From NCBI GenBank assembly GCA_030533445.1, contig CM060066.1, forward strand, positions 35,968,235 to 36,032,234: a stretch of DNA of 64,000 nt. The letters run 5' to 3'. The position numbers and the translations under genes were made by a program. The stretch's first letter is position 1, and the number at the start of each line of letters is the position of its first letter. Source of the DNA: Cyprinodon diabolis. Lineage: Eukaryota; Chordata; Actinopteri; Cyprinodontiformes; Cyprinodontidae. The notes beneath the pieces are model-generated. The model saw only the letters and a program-made list of their open reading frames with translations. It did no database searches and had not been told where the DNA came from. Shown in pieces: positions 12,400-23,900 of the stretch.

Positions 12400-13020
12400 G
12401 AGCAGGTGGTGCGATGCCGCACAGGTAAATCCTCTATCAGAGCACGTGTTGGTATCATATTCTGCCCATGACCGAAGCACGTGCCACGGTTCTGCCTCTG
12501 TAAACCCGCCGCGTGAGAGCTGTGTCTGCTGTCTTCACGCGCGTTGCTCTGCGTGAAAATCTATTTAAGCAGATGATGTATGTGATCACAGCAGGCTACG
12601 CGGCCAGTTTGTTACAGGTTGAGGGGCTGCAGGGCACATTTAAGAATCACGACCTAGTTCACCCTTTTTTTTTTTTTTTTTTTTCAAATTTATGCTCGTA
12701 TATCTTCTCATCATCCCCAATTGGGGAGTGACGCCACTGAAATAAACAGATGCTGCTCGCACACCCCCACCCCGGGCGCGCGCGCTGCGGCTGCGTTTCC
12801 CACCAGCACAGAGAAAGCTGTGAACGGACCCCACGTGTTTAACCATCAAGGTGGCGGGAGCTCAGATCTGATTTTATTATAAACGAGCGACAGCGCGCGG
12901 AGCGTTTCAAGTTATATTCCGGCGCCTCTTTGAGCCCCTTGCCTTATAAGGAAAGATAGTCGTGCCTTTCTGCTATAGGCCGAGCCCGCTGCTGCCTGCA
13001 GGGAGCCGCGTACGTTTTAA
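12400..13020. promoter_or_regulatory. CpG-rich block with a CArG box, candidate regulatory region
   Basis: This is the most GC- and CpG-rich stretch in the first 20 kb (around 12750-12900 it contains runs such as GGGCGCGCGCGC). A perfect serum-response CArG box CCTTATAAGG sits at 12942-12951, CACGTG E-boxes lie near 12479 and 12834, and an interrupting poly-T tract is at 12664-12684. No adjacent exon is recognised, so it may be a distal element, an unannotated promoter or a relic. Confidence 0.35.
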
Positions 13021-14548
13021 CCCTGTCCTTGCTGAATTTAATTTGGTCGAGCTGCTATAAAACAATGCAATACTGTCCCGTTTGCTTTCGTGTTGGAACC
13101 CTGCTTTTCAAGCAAACATCCCAGTTAAATATAGAAGAAAACAAGCTTTTAAGCTCACGTGAGGAGTAATTAATACGCGCATGATAATTGACCTTGACCT
13201 ATAATTTCTTTAATTGTCTGTTTGTTATAAATGTTGTAAGGTGTGTCTTTGTTTCCTTTTCTACCGCAAAAAAAGCAGACAATGTGACCTATATAGACTT
13301 ACACAAAGACAAGAGCTTGACTTAAACGCGCAGAAAAATCCACCAGAAAATCCCTACTGCTCCTGGTGCTTTGTCTTTGTGTGACCTTGACTTACGGCAG
13401 ATATGGAAATGCGTTCATTGTTATGCGCATCTTCTGGGCACCTCGGATTTATGCCGCATTATCACCGTGTTATCTACTGCAGAGTTTCAGATGGAGGAAT
13501 GTTTCTGAGCAGACCAATAACAGAAAAGGCCCCCAATCAATCAATGTGTAATCAGTCATAGGGGCCCACACGGTGCTGGGCCTGTCCTCAACGTTAAAGG
13601 GGAAGGATCATGTATGTGACTTAAGTTTATATTACTTTATCTTATGTAAAACATGACCAGAGTTCACAGAAAATAACTTGTGGTTTAAAATTGAAAATAG
13701 CATAGACAGACCAAGTGCACTGACGTGATCTAACACAGAATTGAATAAGGAGGCCTTAAAAAAGGAATTGGTCAACAGCGCATTCAGGCCAACGCGGTTA
13801 AGAGAACGTTAGAGTCACCGCAGCTTTATATTCAGCGACACAGCAGGGACAGATGCTGCATTCAGGGTCCAGTCTTGGCTCGTTTTTATGCAATTGTTCA
13901 CATATCTAAATCTTGCTTTCAGAAAAGAGATATGAGGAAGGGTGGAGGCTCATAGTTTCAGGTTCCAGGGACTTTTACTCTATCACTCATAAATAGTTCT
14001 ATTTATCAAGTAAGTGCTATTACAGGGAGGGAAATGGCATGTATTGATAAAGTTTGGATTAAAAAGTCCATAGTTACTGTTTCACTTTTTTTTCTTTTTT
14101 TTTTTTTTTTTTTAGAAAACTTTATCTGCCTATGTGTTTTTGTATAAATTAAGATTAGTTGGTCAGTGTCTATCTTTGTCAGAGATCATCCAATTTAAAA
14201 TGTTTCTGGGCAAAAGAAAGAAGAGAAGGCATAAAATAGTGTTCCTCAAACCCCTGTCTTTGCTTTTTTTTACTTGGATTTTCATTTCTATTAGACCAGT
14301 ATCCCTACTACAACTTACCTTTAGAATATGGGTAAAAACATGTCCTTGCAGCAAAAAAGTTCATGAGTTCTTGTCTCCCCATACTGTTTTTGCATAGGTT
14401 TTGCATGTTCTTCCTGTGCATGCACGGATTCTATCCAGGTACTCCAGCTTCCTTTCATAGTCAAAAACATACCTGCTAGGTTAACTCAGTTACCCTTATA
14501 GGTCTGAGTGTGTCTCTCTCTGTCTAAGAACATATTGTTAGATTAACC
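13021..14548. other. Intergenic with an interspersed-repeat fragment at about 14395-14535
   Basis: No gene. The segment at about 14395-14535 is the reverse complement of the fish repeat seen at 19945-20285: it contains CATGTTCTTCCTGTGCATGC, then TACTCCAGCTTCC, then CAAAAACATACCTG. A poly-T tract lies at about 14094-14114. Confidence 0.5.
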
Positions 14549-15230
14549 TTAAAGGGGTCATAGAACGATTATTTGCTATGTACTGTATGTACATTTCGGG
14601 GCGTGACAAAAGTACAGGCCAGAACCAAATAAGGCAACATCCCTGAGTTTATGTCATTGGAGCTTCGTTTGAATTCGCCTGTTTTATGGTGGAAATTTAT
14701 TGTAACGTGCAGAGAAAGGAGGTGTTGATGGGGTTTTTAATTTCTCTGTACGTCCATTTACATGTCAAAAACATTTAAAGTAAATAATTTGCTAAACAGA
14801 GGCTGTTGATTGTTTTACTTTTATTATTGCCTGGAAATGTGCAACCAAATCCTGGAGCTGAGCTTCAATGTTTCCTCTGATTTTAAGTCACTACCTGGTC
14901 TTAAATATGTGCATCTTAATGTACGGAGCCTACTCCCAAAGATGGATATGGTCAGGATTTGTGTGAAAACAACAGGTGCAAATGTTGTTTTGATATCAGA
15001 AACCTGGCTTACTAAGTGTATTACTAATGAAGACATTCACATTATGGGGTATATTGTCTACTGCACTGATAGGCTGAAAAAATGTGGGGGTGTTGCTATG
15101 TTAATTTCAGATTCAATTCTTCGATTGTTCGTTCTCAGTCAGCCGGTAAACAACTAGAATTTTTGACCTTGGATGTAGAAAAAGCTAAATCGCTACATAT
15201 TACTGTGGCTGGGTGTTACAGGCCTCCATC

Positions 15231-15775
15231 TAGGGTTCTCAAAAGTATCGATATTCAAAAAAGTACCGATACTGAAACGTTGTATCCGGATACAATACTC
15301 ATTTTCAAAAGTATCGATACAGTGCTACCACCAGTGGCACCTAAACAGTCATTCATCTTATGCGCAGATTAGAGGAAAATGCACTTTCTGAACACTGTGT
15401 GATTGAATAATTCTGTGCAGCTTTCAGTTTCAGACTTTTTTCTGTAAGATGTGTAGCTGCTGAGAATTATTTTTGTTTTTTAACTGGTTTGGCTAGTGTC
15501 TTTGTTATGTGTGTAAAGCATAGCCGAGAAAGGAACACATTTAATTTTAATTTTTTAAGTTTTTTATCAAGCTTGCTTAATATTGTGCACAGCATACAAC
15601 CTCAAAATATTGTTTATTGTATTTATTTATTGTATTTTGTTTATTAATGAAACAATTTCTGTTGAATTTTGGAGTCTTTGTTTTTATCCTTGTGGTATCG
15701 AAAATGACATCGAGTATCGAATATTTTACTTAGTATCGGTATCGAGTTGAAAAGTTTAGTATCGTGATAACCCTA
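15231..15775. mobile_element. hAT MITE inserted in the LINE endonuclease
   Basis: The 545-bp element begins TAGGGTTCTCAAAAGTATCG and ends TATCGTGATAACCCTA. The outer bases are inverted copies. The flanks CCTCCATC (15223-15230) and CCTCTATC (15776-15783) are an 8-bp target duplication with one mismatch, diagnostic of hAT. The surrounding LINE frame runs from CYRPPS directly into SASKEALYLL if the element and one duplication are ignored, which proves a later insertion. The interior is rich in GTATCGAT and has no transposase. Confidence 0.9.
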
Positions 15776-17046
15776 CCTCTATCTGCTTCAAAAGAGGCAC
15801 TCTATTTATTAAAACAGCTTTTAGATCATTTAAATTACACCGAACTGCTTTTGGCAGGAGATTTAAACTGGGGCTGGTTAAATGCAACTTCTGATCAGTT
15901 TAAAATGTTTTGTAATTCTATTAATCTCACCCAGTTAGTTAATTCTCCCACCAGGCCTAATTCCAAAAGTCCAGATAAATCTACCTTGATTGACTTGATC
16001 TTAACTACCGGTTATGTGCCTCATAAAATATCTTCCTTGGGTGTCTTCTGTAATGCCCTAAGTGATCATTGTGGGGTTGCTGCATGTAGAAGAACTAGGA
16101 TTCCAAAATGCAAACCCCGTATAGTTCGCAGAAGGAATCTTAAAAATGTTAACCCTTTAAAGCCTGATCCAAGAATAAAACAAAACAGAAAATTACTTTT
16201 TTTTGGTTTGAATTCCTTATTTGCCCTTTTAACAAAATATGTAAAAAGAAAAAACAGAAATACATTTTTGATATTAATAATTTATTGCTATGCGATAAGT
16301 CAGATTATTTTTTTGTGTAGTCTTCTACTGGCTGTTATCGGGTATATATGATTGTGTACAATAGGAGTTTGAGCAAAGTTTTTACCATTAAATTATGCAA
16401 AAGGTGTCAGATGCAAAACATTTCAGAAACCGTATGTATCAAATACGATACATTTGGCATTATAGGGTTAATGAACAAGCCATACATCATGATTTGTCTA
16501 TGGTGAACTGGGAATATATAAATCAAGTTCCAGATGTAGAGCTAGCTTGGACCTTTTTGAGAGACATTTTCATGCAACTGACAGCTGATTTCATACCACA
16601 GCCATTGTCCATTCTTTTTAATCTTTAAATTGAAAACAAGGACATCCCATCTATTTGGAAAGCTGCATTTGTCCTTCCTTTATTAAAAGGAGGTGATCCA
16701 TCAGTTCTTACCAATTAGGCCAATTTCAAATTTATGTGTTTTATCTAAAATTCTGGACTCTCTTGTTTGTGATCAGTTGAAAGAGTTCCTCCATTCAAAT
16801 GAAATTCCTTCTAAATATCAATCAGCACTATTACTGCTACTATGAAGGTGATAAATGATATAATTGTATCACTTGATAAAAACAGTACTGTGTTTCACTC
16901 TTTATTGATCTTTTAAAAGCTTTTGACACCGTAGACCATGTTATTTTAAAATACAGGCTACAGTACTTCTCATTGGACTTTTAGAGCATGTGGTTGCTTG
17001 GTTTTGAAATTATCTTTGTTCCGAATCTGTTACTGTTCACAAGGGT

Positions 17047-17640
17047 GTGCCACAAGGATCTGTTTTGGCCACCCTCTTATTGATCTTGTACATCAACAAT
17101 GTTGAACAAAATTTCTCTGATGCTAATATGCTTTTTTATGTTGATGATACCATTATTTATTGCTTTGGGTCACCTCTTGAACAGGCTATGTATTCCCTAC
17201 AGAAAGCCTTTGTTGCTGTACAGTATTCATTTATTAATCTTGAATTATTTCTGAATGCTAACAAAACGAAGTTAATGTTGTTTTCAAATCTTAAGAATGT
17301 GCCTCAAACCCTGCCAGTATTGTCCGCACTGGAGGGGGATGTCATTGAGGTGGTACATGAATATAAATACCTTGAAATTGATGACTCCCTCACCTTGAAA
17401 CCTTTTATTGATAAACTTGTGAAGAAATTAAAAGTTAAACTGGGCTTCTCCTTTCATAATAAGACATGTTTTTCTTTGGGAGTAAAAAAGCGCCTTGTCT
17501 CTGCCACGTTTTTATCGGTCTTAGATTATGGTGTCCTTTTCTATAAGAATGCTACTTCTTCATGTCTTCAAATGTTGGACTCTGTTTCCCAAGCTTCATT
17601 AAGGTTCATCACAAACTGTAGAGCCATGACATCACTGTGA
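17047..17640 (+). pseudogene. LINE reverse transcriptase fragment
   Basis: This is the longest open frame of the LINE (about 197 codons). It has PQGSVL and the catalytic FYVDDT box, and then the thumb-like segment HEYKYLEIDDSLTLKPFIDKL. Upstream parts of the same domain (for example RPISNLCVLSKILDSLV near 16710) sit in other frames. The frame lacks a proper start and belongs to the dead LINE above. Confidence 0.85.
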
Positions 17641-18217
17641 CCTGTATGCTCAGGTGGGATGGCCTTCCCTCTCTACGAGAAGGCAGTGTCATTAGTACAC
17701 TTTTATTTACAAGGCCCTTCCTGGATTACTACTTTCTTACATTTTTACCTTATTTACACAGAAAAGCATGGCTTCTTATGCCCTGAGATCCAACAATCAG
17801 CTGTTGCTCACTGTTCCTTTTGCCCGCACAGAACTAAGAAAGAAAGCCTTTAGCTAAACAGCTCCCTGTGTGTGGAATTTTTTTACAAAGAAACTGGAAG
17901 TTGGCTGAGTTTTTATCTTTAAATGCTTTTAAATTGAAAGTGAAAGAATTTCAAGCAGCCTCAATAATCAGTAATTGGTTTACTTGATATGTTTTTTTAT
18001 GTACCTGTCATTTAATTGAATGTATCTCTGTTTATTATGTAACTTTGCTGCCTCTTGGCCATGACTCCCTTGAAAATTTGGTTTTTAATCTCAATTGGGT
18101 TTTTCCTGGTTAAATAAAGGTTAAATCAAATAAATAAATTAATGAATTCACTCACTGAACTATCATTATTCATCTATGACAAGGTAAACTCGGTTTTGCA
18201 TTCTATGACCCCTTTAA

Positions 18218-19940
18218 CTTAATTATACTAATAATTTATATAGATTTATATTGATTATACTAGTAATTTATATAGATGGTTAATAATTAACCATCTATAT
18301 AAATACCCATCTAAATACCCTGTGTGCAATAACCCTGTATAATAATCCTGCTTAAAACAAGGGGTATTATATACTGTATATACCCCCATGCACCTTTTCT
18401 GCACCTCCTTCTTCTTTTTGAATATTTGAGCTGATGTAATGAGTAAATGTCTCCACTGTGAGATCAATAAAGTCAATCAATCTATATTTCTAAATTCTCC
18501 TAAGTTCTGAATCTGTTTCTGAGTGTGGAAATAGGCACTAGAACCCCTCAAGGAATCTGACCAAAGTATTTGGATATAGAAAATATACATTAAGCTTCTC
18601 TGATAGGTAACTCTTAGTAAGTATTACCTGAAAGATCTCCTCCTCTATTTACCTTTGATTACTGAGGTAAAGACCCCATGTTACTATCCAACCAGTAGAA
18701 TAATACCAGCAATATAAAGTTCAGTACAACAGCACTGCAATGATCTCCTTTTTAAAAATGTTCTTTAAGATGGTAGAAGTCCACCTATAGGGACAGAGTC
18801 AACAATATAATGCAAGTCTACTGTCGCAACATGCTCTTCCTGAAGGAGCGAATCCTACAAAGTGAATGACTCTTTTGTCTGTATGACTTGACTGAATTAT
18901 TCATGTTAATTTCCTTTAGATTATATGTATTGTGAATTGGTGCTGCATAAATAGAACTTAATTGAATTCAACAATCCGTTAGCTTCAGATGCAGTTAATC
19001 TGGATTTAAACTAAATTAAGACACAAAAAATAAATTAATGGAAGGTATGATAATGATAGTAACAAAATGGTTGTAGCAAGATGGTCTATACTTGTTGTAT
19101 ATTTTATTATTACCCTGTTTAATTATACTTAAAACTTGATGGAAGTAAGAAAGAAAGCTGTTTTAAGTAGCATGAGTAATAAGTCAGCATATTACTTTCC
19201 CAGTAGACGATAAACAGATATGAAATGTATATTATTTGCACAATGAGAATACAACAGTAATCAATAGCTACATATCACAAAACAGCTTTTCTAATCCCTG
19301 TTACAGTGTTGCAAAAAATGACACCAAATAAACAACTGTGGAAACGGGCAGCAAGGATATTTTTTTAAGGAAACAGTTCATACTCCTATATATAATCAAA
19401 TCATTCAGCAATTACAAGTAAACAAAAACTGCTCGGAAGTCATTTGACATAATTTTCTTCTTCCTCTCTTTTGACTTTTGGCAAACAGCACAGTATTGCC
19501 AGCTCTCTGAATCAAACCACTTTTTGCAGCAGACAAAAGAAGAAAATGTAGCCTCAAGGCTGAGAAGATGATATTTGTCATAAAATAAATTATGATTCTT
19601 TTAAGAGGATCTTTTTATATATCTGGTTGGCAAGTGATTGTCCCCAGCATGCTGAAAACATATTTTGCCTAAATTGATTATCCTCTTTGTTTAACCAGAA
19701 CAACCATTCAACCACATTTAACCACACTTTTTGAATGTTTGCTTTCTAGCAATTTTCCATGTGTTTACACAATAGGTAGAGGACCTCTAATAGATGTCAC
19801 TCAGCTCAGAATGAAATAAAAAAAGCATCTCTAAACAGGAATTTTAGATTTAAAAATATGTAAACCTTCTGAAAACAGAATATATTTCGAAATTGCATTG
19901 GCAAAAATATCTGTTAAATAAATTAAGGTACAAGATCACA
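18218..19940. other. Intergenic, nothing recognised
   Basis: AT-rich, no coding signal. A TA-rich inverted stretch occurs near 18235-18305 (ATATAGATGGTTAATAATTA paired with TTAACCATCTATATAAAT). Confidence 0.45.
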
Positions 19941-19944
19941 TCAG

Positions 19945-20285
19945 TCCATCCATACATTTTCTGTCACGATTTATCCCAGTTTGGGTCGCGAGGGGTTCTG
20001 GTGCCTATCTCCAGCAGTCGAAGGCGAGAGGCGGGGTACACCCTGGAGAGGTCACCAGTTTATCACAGGGCAGACACAAACAACCATTCACACAAACACT
20101 CACACCTAAGGAGTGAGGTGCAAATTAACCTTAACAGTCATGTTTTTAGACTGTGAGGAAGCCAGAGTACCTGGAGAGAACCCACGCATGCCAACTCCAT
20201 GCAGAAGACCCCAGAAGACCCCAATTGAACCCAGACCCTTCTTGCTGTAAAGCCGTAGTGCTACCCACTGCCCCACTGAGCAGCA
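19945..20285 (+). repeat. Common teleost interspersed repeat
   Basis: Contains TCCATCCATACATTTTCTGT, then GGCGAGAGGCGGGGTACACC, GAGAACCCACGCATGCCAAC and CCTTCTTGCTGTAAAGCCGT in the order seen in a very abundant fish repeat. Two further fragments of the same family, both inverted, lie at about 14395-14535 and 41305-41395. The class (LINE tail or other) is not settled by eye. Confidence 0.7.
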
Positions 20286-20492
20286 AGCCAGTCCCGTCTC
20301 TGTTAATCTGTCTGTTATGGGAGACAAAGCTAAACTCATCATCTGGTCATGGGGCCAGACCTCTTAGCAGTCAAGGCAGAGACTCACAAAATTAATTCCC
20401 CCCAGCATGTCCTGGGTCGTCCCCTGGCCTCTTCCCATGTGTGAAACACCTCCTGATTTAGCTGACCATGGACCATCTGAAAAGATGGTATG

Positions 20493-20590
<98 letters not shown>
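20493..20590. repeat. (CTAT)n microsatellite
   Basis: About 24 uninterrupted CTAT units, about 390 bp upstream of the cbx4 start codon. Confidence 0.98.
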
Positions 20591-20619
20591 GAAAGCCTAA
20601 AACCTGTCACCAGATGCTT

Positions 20620-20864
20620 GAAGTCGTAGTTCTTCATTTTTCCAACAGCCCCTGAAGGTAGCGCAGCTAACAAACTCCACCCCAGTCGCCACCCCCGTGA
20701 TGAAACGTCACACCCACGGCTATTTGCATGAAGTGTTTTCGTGCTGCAGCCCCGACTCGCCTGCAGAGTGATAGTCTCCGAGGGGTAAAAGCGAGGGAAG
20801 AAGCGCAGTTAAACCAGGAGGAGGTGGAGTAAGAGGGGGATCCTTTACATCAGGGAAGACGCAG

Positions 20865-20896
<32 letters not shown>

Positions 20897-20980
20897 GAAA
20901 AAATAATAAAGGAAGCTCTGACAGAATAGATCAGGTGTCCGCGCTAAGAGAAACCAGAGTCGCCTCTCTTACGCTGGAAA
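20620..20980 (+). promoter_or_regulatory. cbx4 promoter and 5'UTR region
   Basis: GC-rich relative to the surroundings. A perfect octamer ATTTGCAT is at 20722-20729 (POU-factor site), with a GTGATGAAACGTCACACC stretch just upstream. A (GA)n tract at 20865-20889 lies within about 90 bp of the start codon and is probably in the 5'UTR. No TATA box is obvious. The transcription start cannot be fixed from sequence. Confidence 0.5.
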
Positions 20981-23900
20981 ATGGAGCTACCCGCCGCTGG
21001 AGAGCACGTCTTTGCGGTGGAGAGCATCGAAAAGAAGCGCAGCAGGAAGGTTGGCGTTTTATGCACATGCATGCGGGAATGGTTTATCACATCTGTTTAA
21101 TACAACTGTCTGCATGTTTATTATGCTTTATTAATATATTCCTCTAATGGACGGTGCTGCTATGAGTAAAGTCATCTCATCCCGTTTGCGTTCTCTCTCT
21201 CTATTTCTCAAACACAGGGGAGGGTCGAGTATCTGGTCAAGTGGAGAGGATGGTCTCCAAGGTGAGTCCGGAAACAACATCGCTTAACATCAGCAATCGG
21301 GATAAATAAATAACAGGGGCGAGCAAATGGGAGATTTCTTGTGGACGGGTGCGCGCAGATGGGCGGTTTGCGCGTTCTTGGTCTCGGGCGCCCGGCTCGT
21401 TGGCCCCGATGATGGATGTGGTTTTACGATCTGTGCAATCCCCAATGTGCCAATTAGAGGTCTGTAATTGGGGGGGGGGCGATGGTAAAGAACCCCGCCT
21501 GTAGATGTGGGTTTGTGATCTGAATCTGAGCGCGTAAAAAGTTGTGACTGATTTATTACACGTGTACCAACTGAGGAGGGACAAGTGTCTTGGCGTGTTA
21601 ACTCATGTGCAAACCTGCTTTAAGAGGGATATGAGGGCTCATAAACTACACTCTGTGTTAATAACAACTTTACTGCCTGTCAATATCAGCCTTTTTTTTA
21701 GACAGCTTTTCCCAACTGGTTTCTCCACTTTTCCTCTCTGTGCAGATACAATACATGGGAACCAGAGGAAAACATACTGGATCCAAGGCTGCTAGATGCT
21801 TTCCAAGACAGGTGAGTTCAGAGTTGGATAAACCAGCTTCACAAGTAAGGACACCTTCAAGAATAAATAAAACAAAAAAAAAAAAACTGGTTTATAGATG
21901 AATAGTTTCCCACCTTTCTGGTTCCAGTCACAGAACTTGATCTTAACTGCCATTGGTTCGGAGGAATTTAATGTGTGTTTGTTGGTTCAAACCCAGATTC
22001 TTGGATGATCCCTCGATGCGGGTCTGCATTGCTTGTCAGTCAGAGATGCTAAGAGTATCTGGATTTAGGGTTGTGTTTATTTTAGAATTATCCCTGTGTC
22101 AGGTTACCAGGACAAAGAAAGAAACTGTGTTAAGCAGCTACTTTTTATAACCTTTTTATACTACAGGAGATTCCAGAAGTGAACCATGGCCAGAGTTCTA
22201 AATGAGTGCTTTAGCTGTAGGTCTAAGTAGGTAGGCTCCAGGAAGAACCCAAAAGGCTTTTTGTGGGTTATACAAGGTCCTTGTATTATTTAAGGTTTGA
22301 TCTGGCAATTTAGATTCTAAGAATTTTAAAACATGAGAGTAAGTAGGGTTGTCTAATAGAGCTTTTAAATGGAAGATTAGGGAATTACAAGAGAATCTGT
22401 ATGGATTCATCAGATTATATGTCGCTAACCTGTATCTTAAAGAAATTGTCATCAGTACTGCTGGTTGATGTTTTTAGACTTGTTAAGCAGAACATCTTCT
22501 CTCTAGAAAAGGAGAAGAACCATACAACGCCAAAAAAAAACTGTATTAAAGGGGGAGTTAATCCAGAAAGTCCAGCTCAAATGAGATCAAGACAAAAAGC
22601 TTATAAAAATATATAAAAAGCTTGATAATAAATAAAGAAAATGAATGATGAGCTACATTTTTATGTAAACATTCTTAGTTTAATGCTGTTCCTCTGCAAA
22701 GACAAGAGCAAACTGACATATTGGTCAAATGAGAAAAAGTCAGTTCTAAGAATGTGTGGAAAATTTATCCGAATCGCCAACACATTGGGGACAACGCTTT
22801 TCAAAGCTCAAAAATAAAAGACCGTGTTCCGCCTTTCATCAGTTGTGTAGGACTGATACTTTTAGGGTTAAAAAGTATCAGACATTTGAATATCAGCATA
22901 GCATCACAGGATGTATTGCATGAGCCCAGGTCTAAACAAATTAGATGTGTATTGAGCATGGGAGTAAAAAAACGTCCTTAAGAACAAGAGACGTCCAGTG
23001 GGATTCAAACTCAGGCCATTTCATCGCTTTGCATTGTGAAGACCAAATTCACAGCTTCCTTTTGTAAGTGACATGGAAGACCCATACATGCCCAATAAAG
23101 TGATATTTTTACAGTTATAATGTCACAGCAGAATAAATAAAAATGTTGTTGTTCTGGCTACATGTTGATCACCGTTCAGCGCATGTGGCCTCACAGCTGC
23201 TGGTCTTTGTTATTGAATTTCTCAGCCGTGCAGCATGTTAAACTGTCACTGGCTTTTCTCTCAGCCTCAGTACCCTTTAAGGTACAGGTCACACGTTAGA
23301 GAGCAAAGTCTGCCTCTGTTTTTGCAATTATCACCAGTCTTCTGTTTAAAGGGGAGGAGGGGGGGTTTATTGAAACTAATTACGCATCCCTCTGGGGAGC
23401 CAGATCGCCTGAATGCCAGGCAATGAAAATACACTGAGTCGTCATTGTAATTAGACGTGATGGGAGGGAGGGCAGGGGAGGAATCTGACATCACTCCTGT
23501 CTGCGGTGTTGAGTTACTACCCTTGGAGAGGCGCCCATTGAGACAGAGCAAACAGGGGTTTCCTTCGCCTTCAAGTAGGATATGCACAACCAAGCAGATA
23601 CATGAGATCATGCTTTATTCTAAAGGGATGATGAGAATAAGCCCTCAGAGTCACACCTTTTGGATTCAAAGAGAGAATGGAAGGCTGAGGATAATTTTAT
23701 AAAGAAAGCGTCACTCTGAGTTATAGCATTGACTCAGTGTGACCCAACCTGAAGGGATCATCTGTGACGTTTTGTTGCCATGCAACGGTGACTGATTAGC
23801 TGCTGTTTTCCACTCCCACAGGGAACGTCAGGAGCAGCTGATGGGATACCGAAAGAGAGGACCCAAGCCTAAGCACCTTCTTGTTCAGGTAAGAGAAATA

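Larger units (their letters stand above)
14800..18145 (+). mobile_element. L2/Maui-like LINE, decayed
   Basis: Reading order: an N-terminal LLLPGNVQPNPGAEL remnant near 14820 (out of frame with what follows); endonuclease LKYVHLNVRSLLPKMDM, then LISETWL, then KKCGGVAML; GCYRPP at the break by a hAT MITE (15231-15775); then LLLAGDLNWGW near 15848 and LSDHCGVAACRR near 16050. The reverse transcriptase includes PQGSVLATLLLILYINN and FYVDDT (17050-17160). The 3' end reads CTGGTTAAATAAAGGTTAAA and terminates in an AAATAAATAA tail, as in fish L2-like elements. Several frameshifts and stops make it inactive, and parts of the central reverse transcriptase are missing or scrambled. Confidence 0.88.
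14553..18213. mobile_element. TTAA-flanked DNA element carrying a nested LINE
   Basis: The left end AGGGGTCATAGAACG (from 14553) is the complement of the right end, which finishes CATTCTATGACCCCT (to 18213). The two ends agree at 14 of 15 bases. Both are directly flanked by TTAA (14549-14552 and 18214-18217), the target site of piggyBac and Kolobok transposons. The interior between about 14800 and 18145 is a separate LINE, so the original DNA element was only about 0.3 kb: a non-autonomous MITE split by a later insertion. I cannot decide between Kolobok and piggyBac. Confidence 0.8.

Noticed and set aside
20407..20592. Open frame ending in repeated Tyr-Leu-Ser-Ile
   Set aside because: Produced by the (CTAT)n microsatellite.
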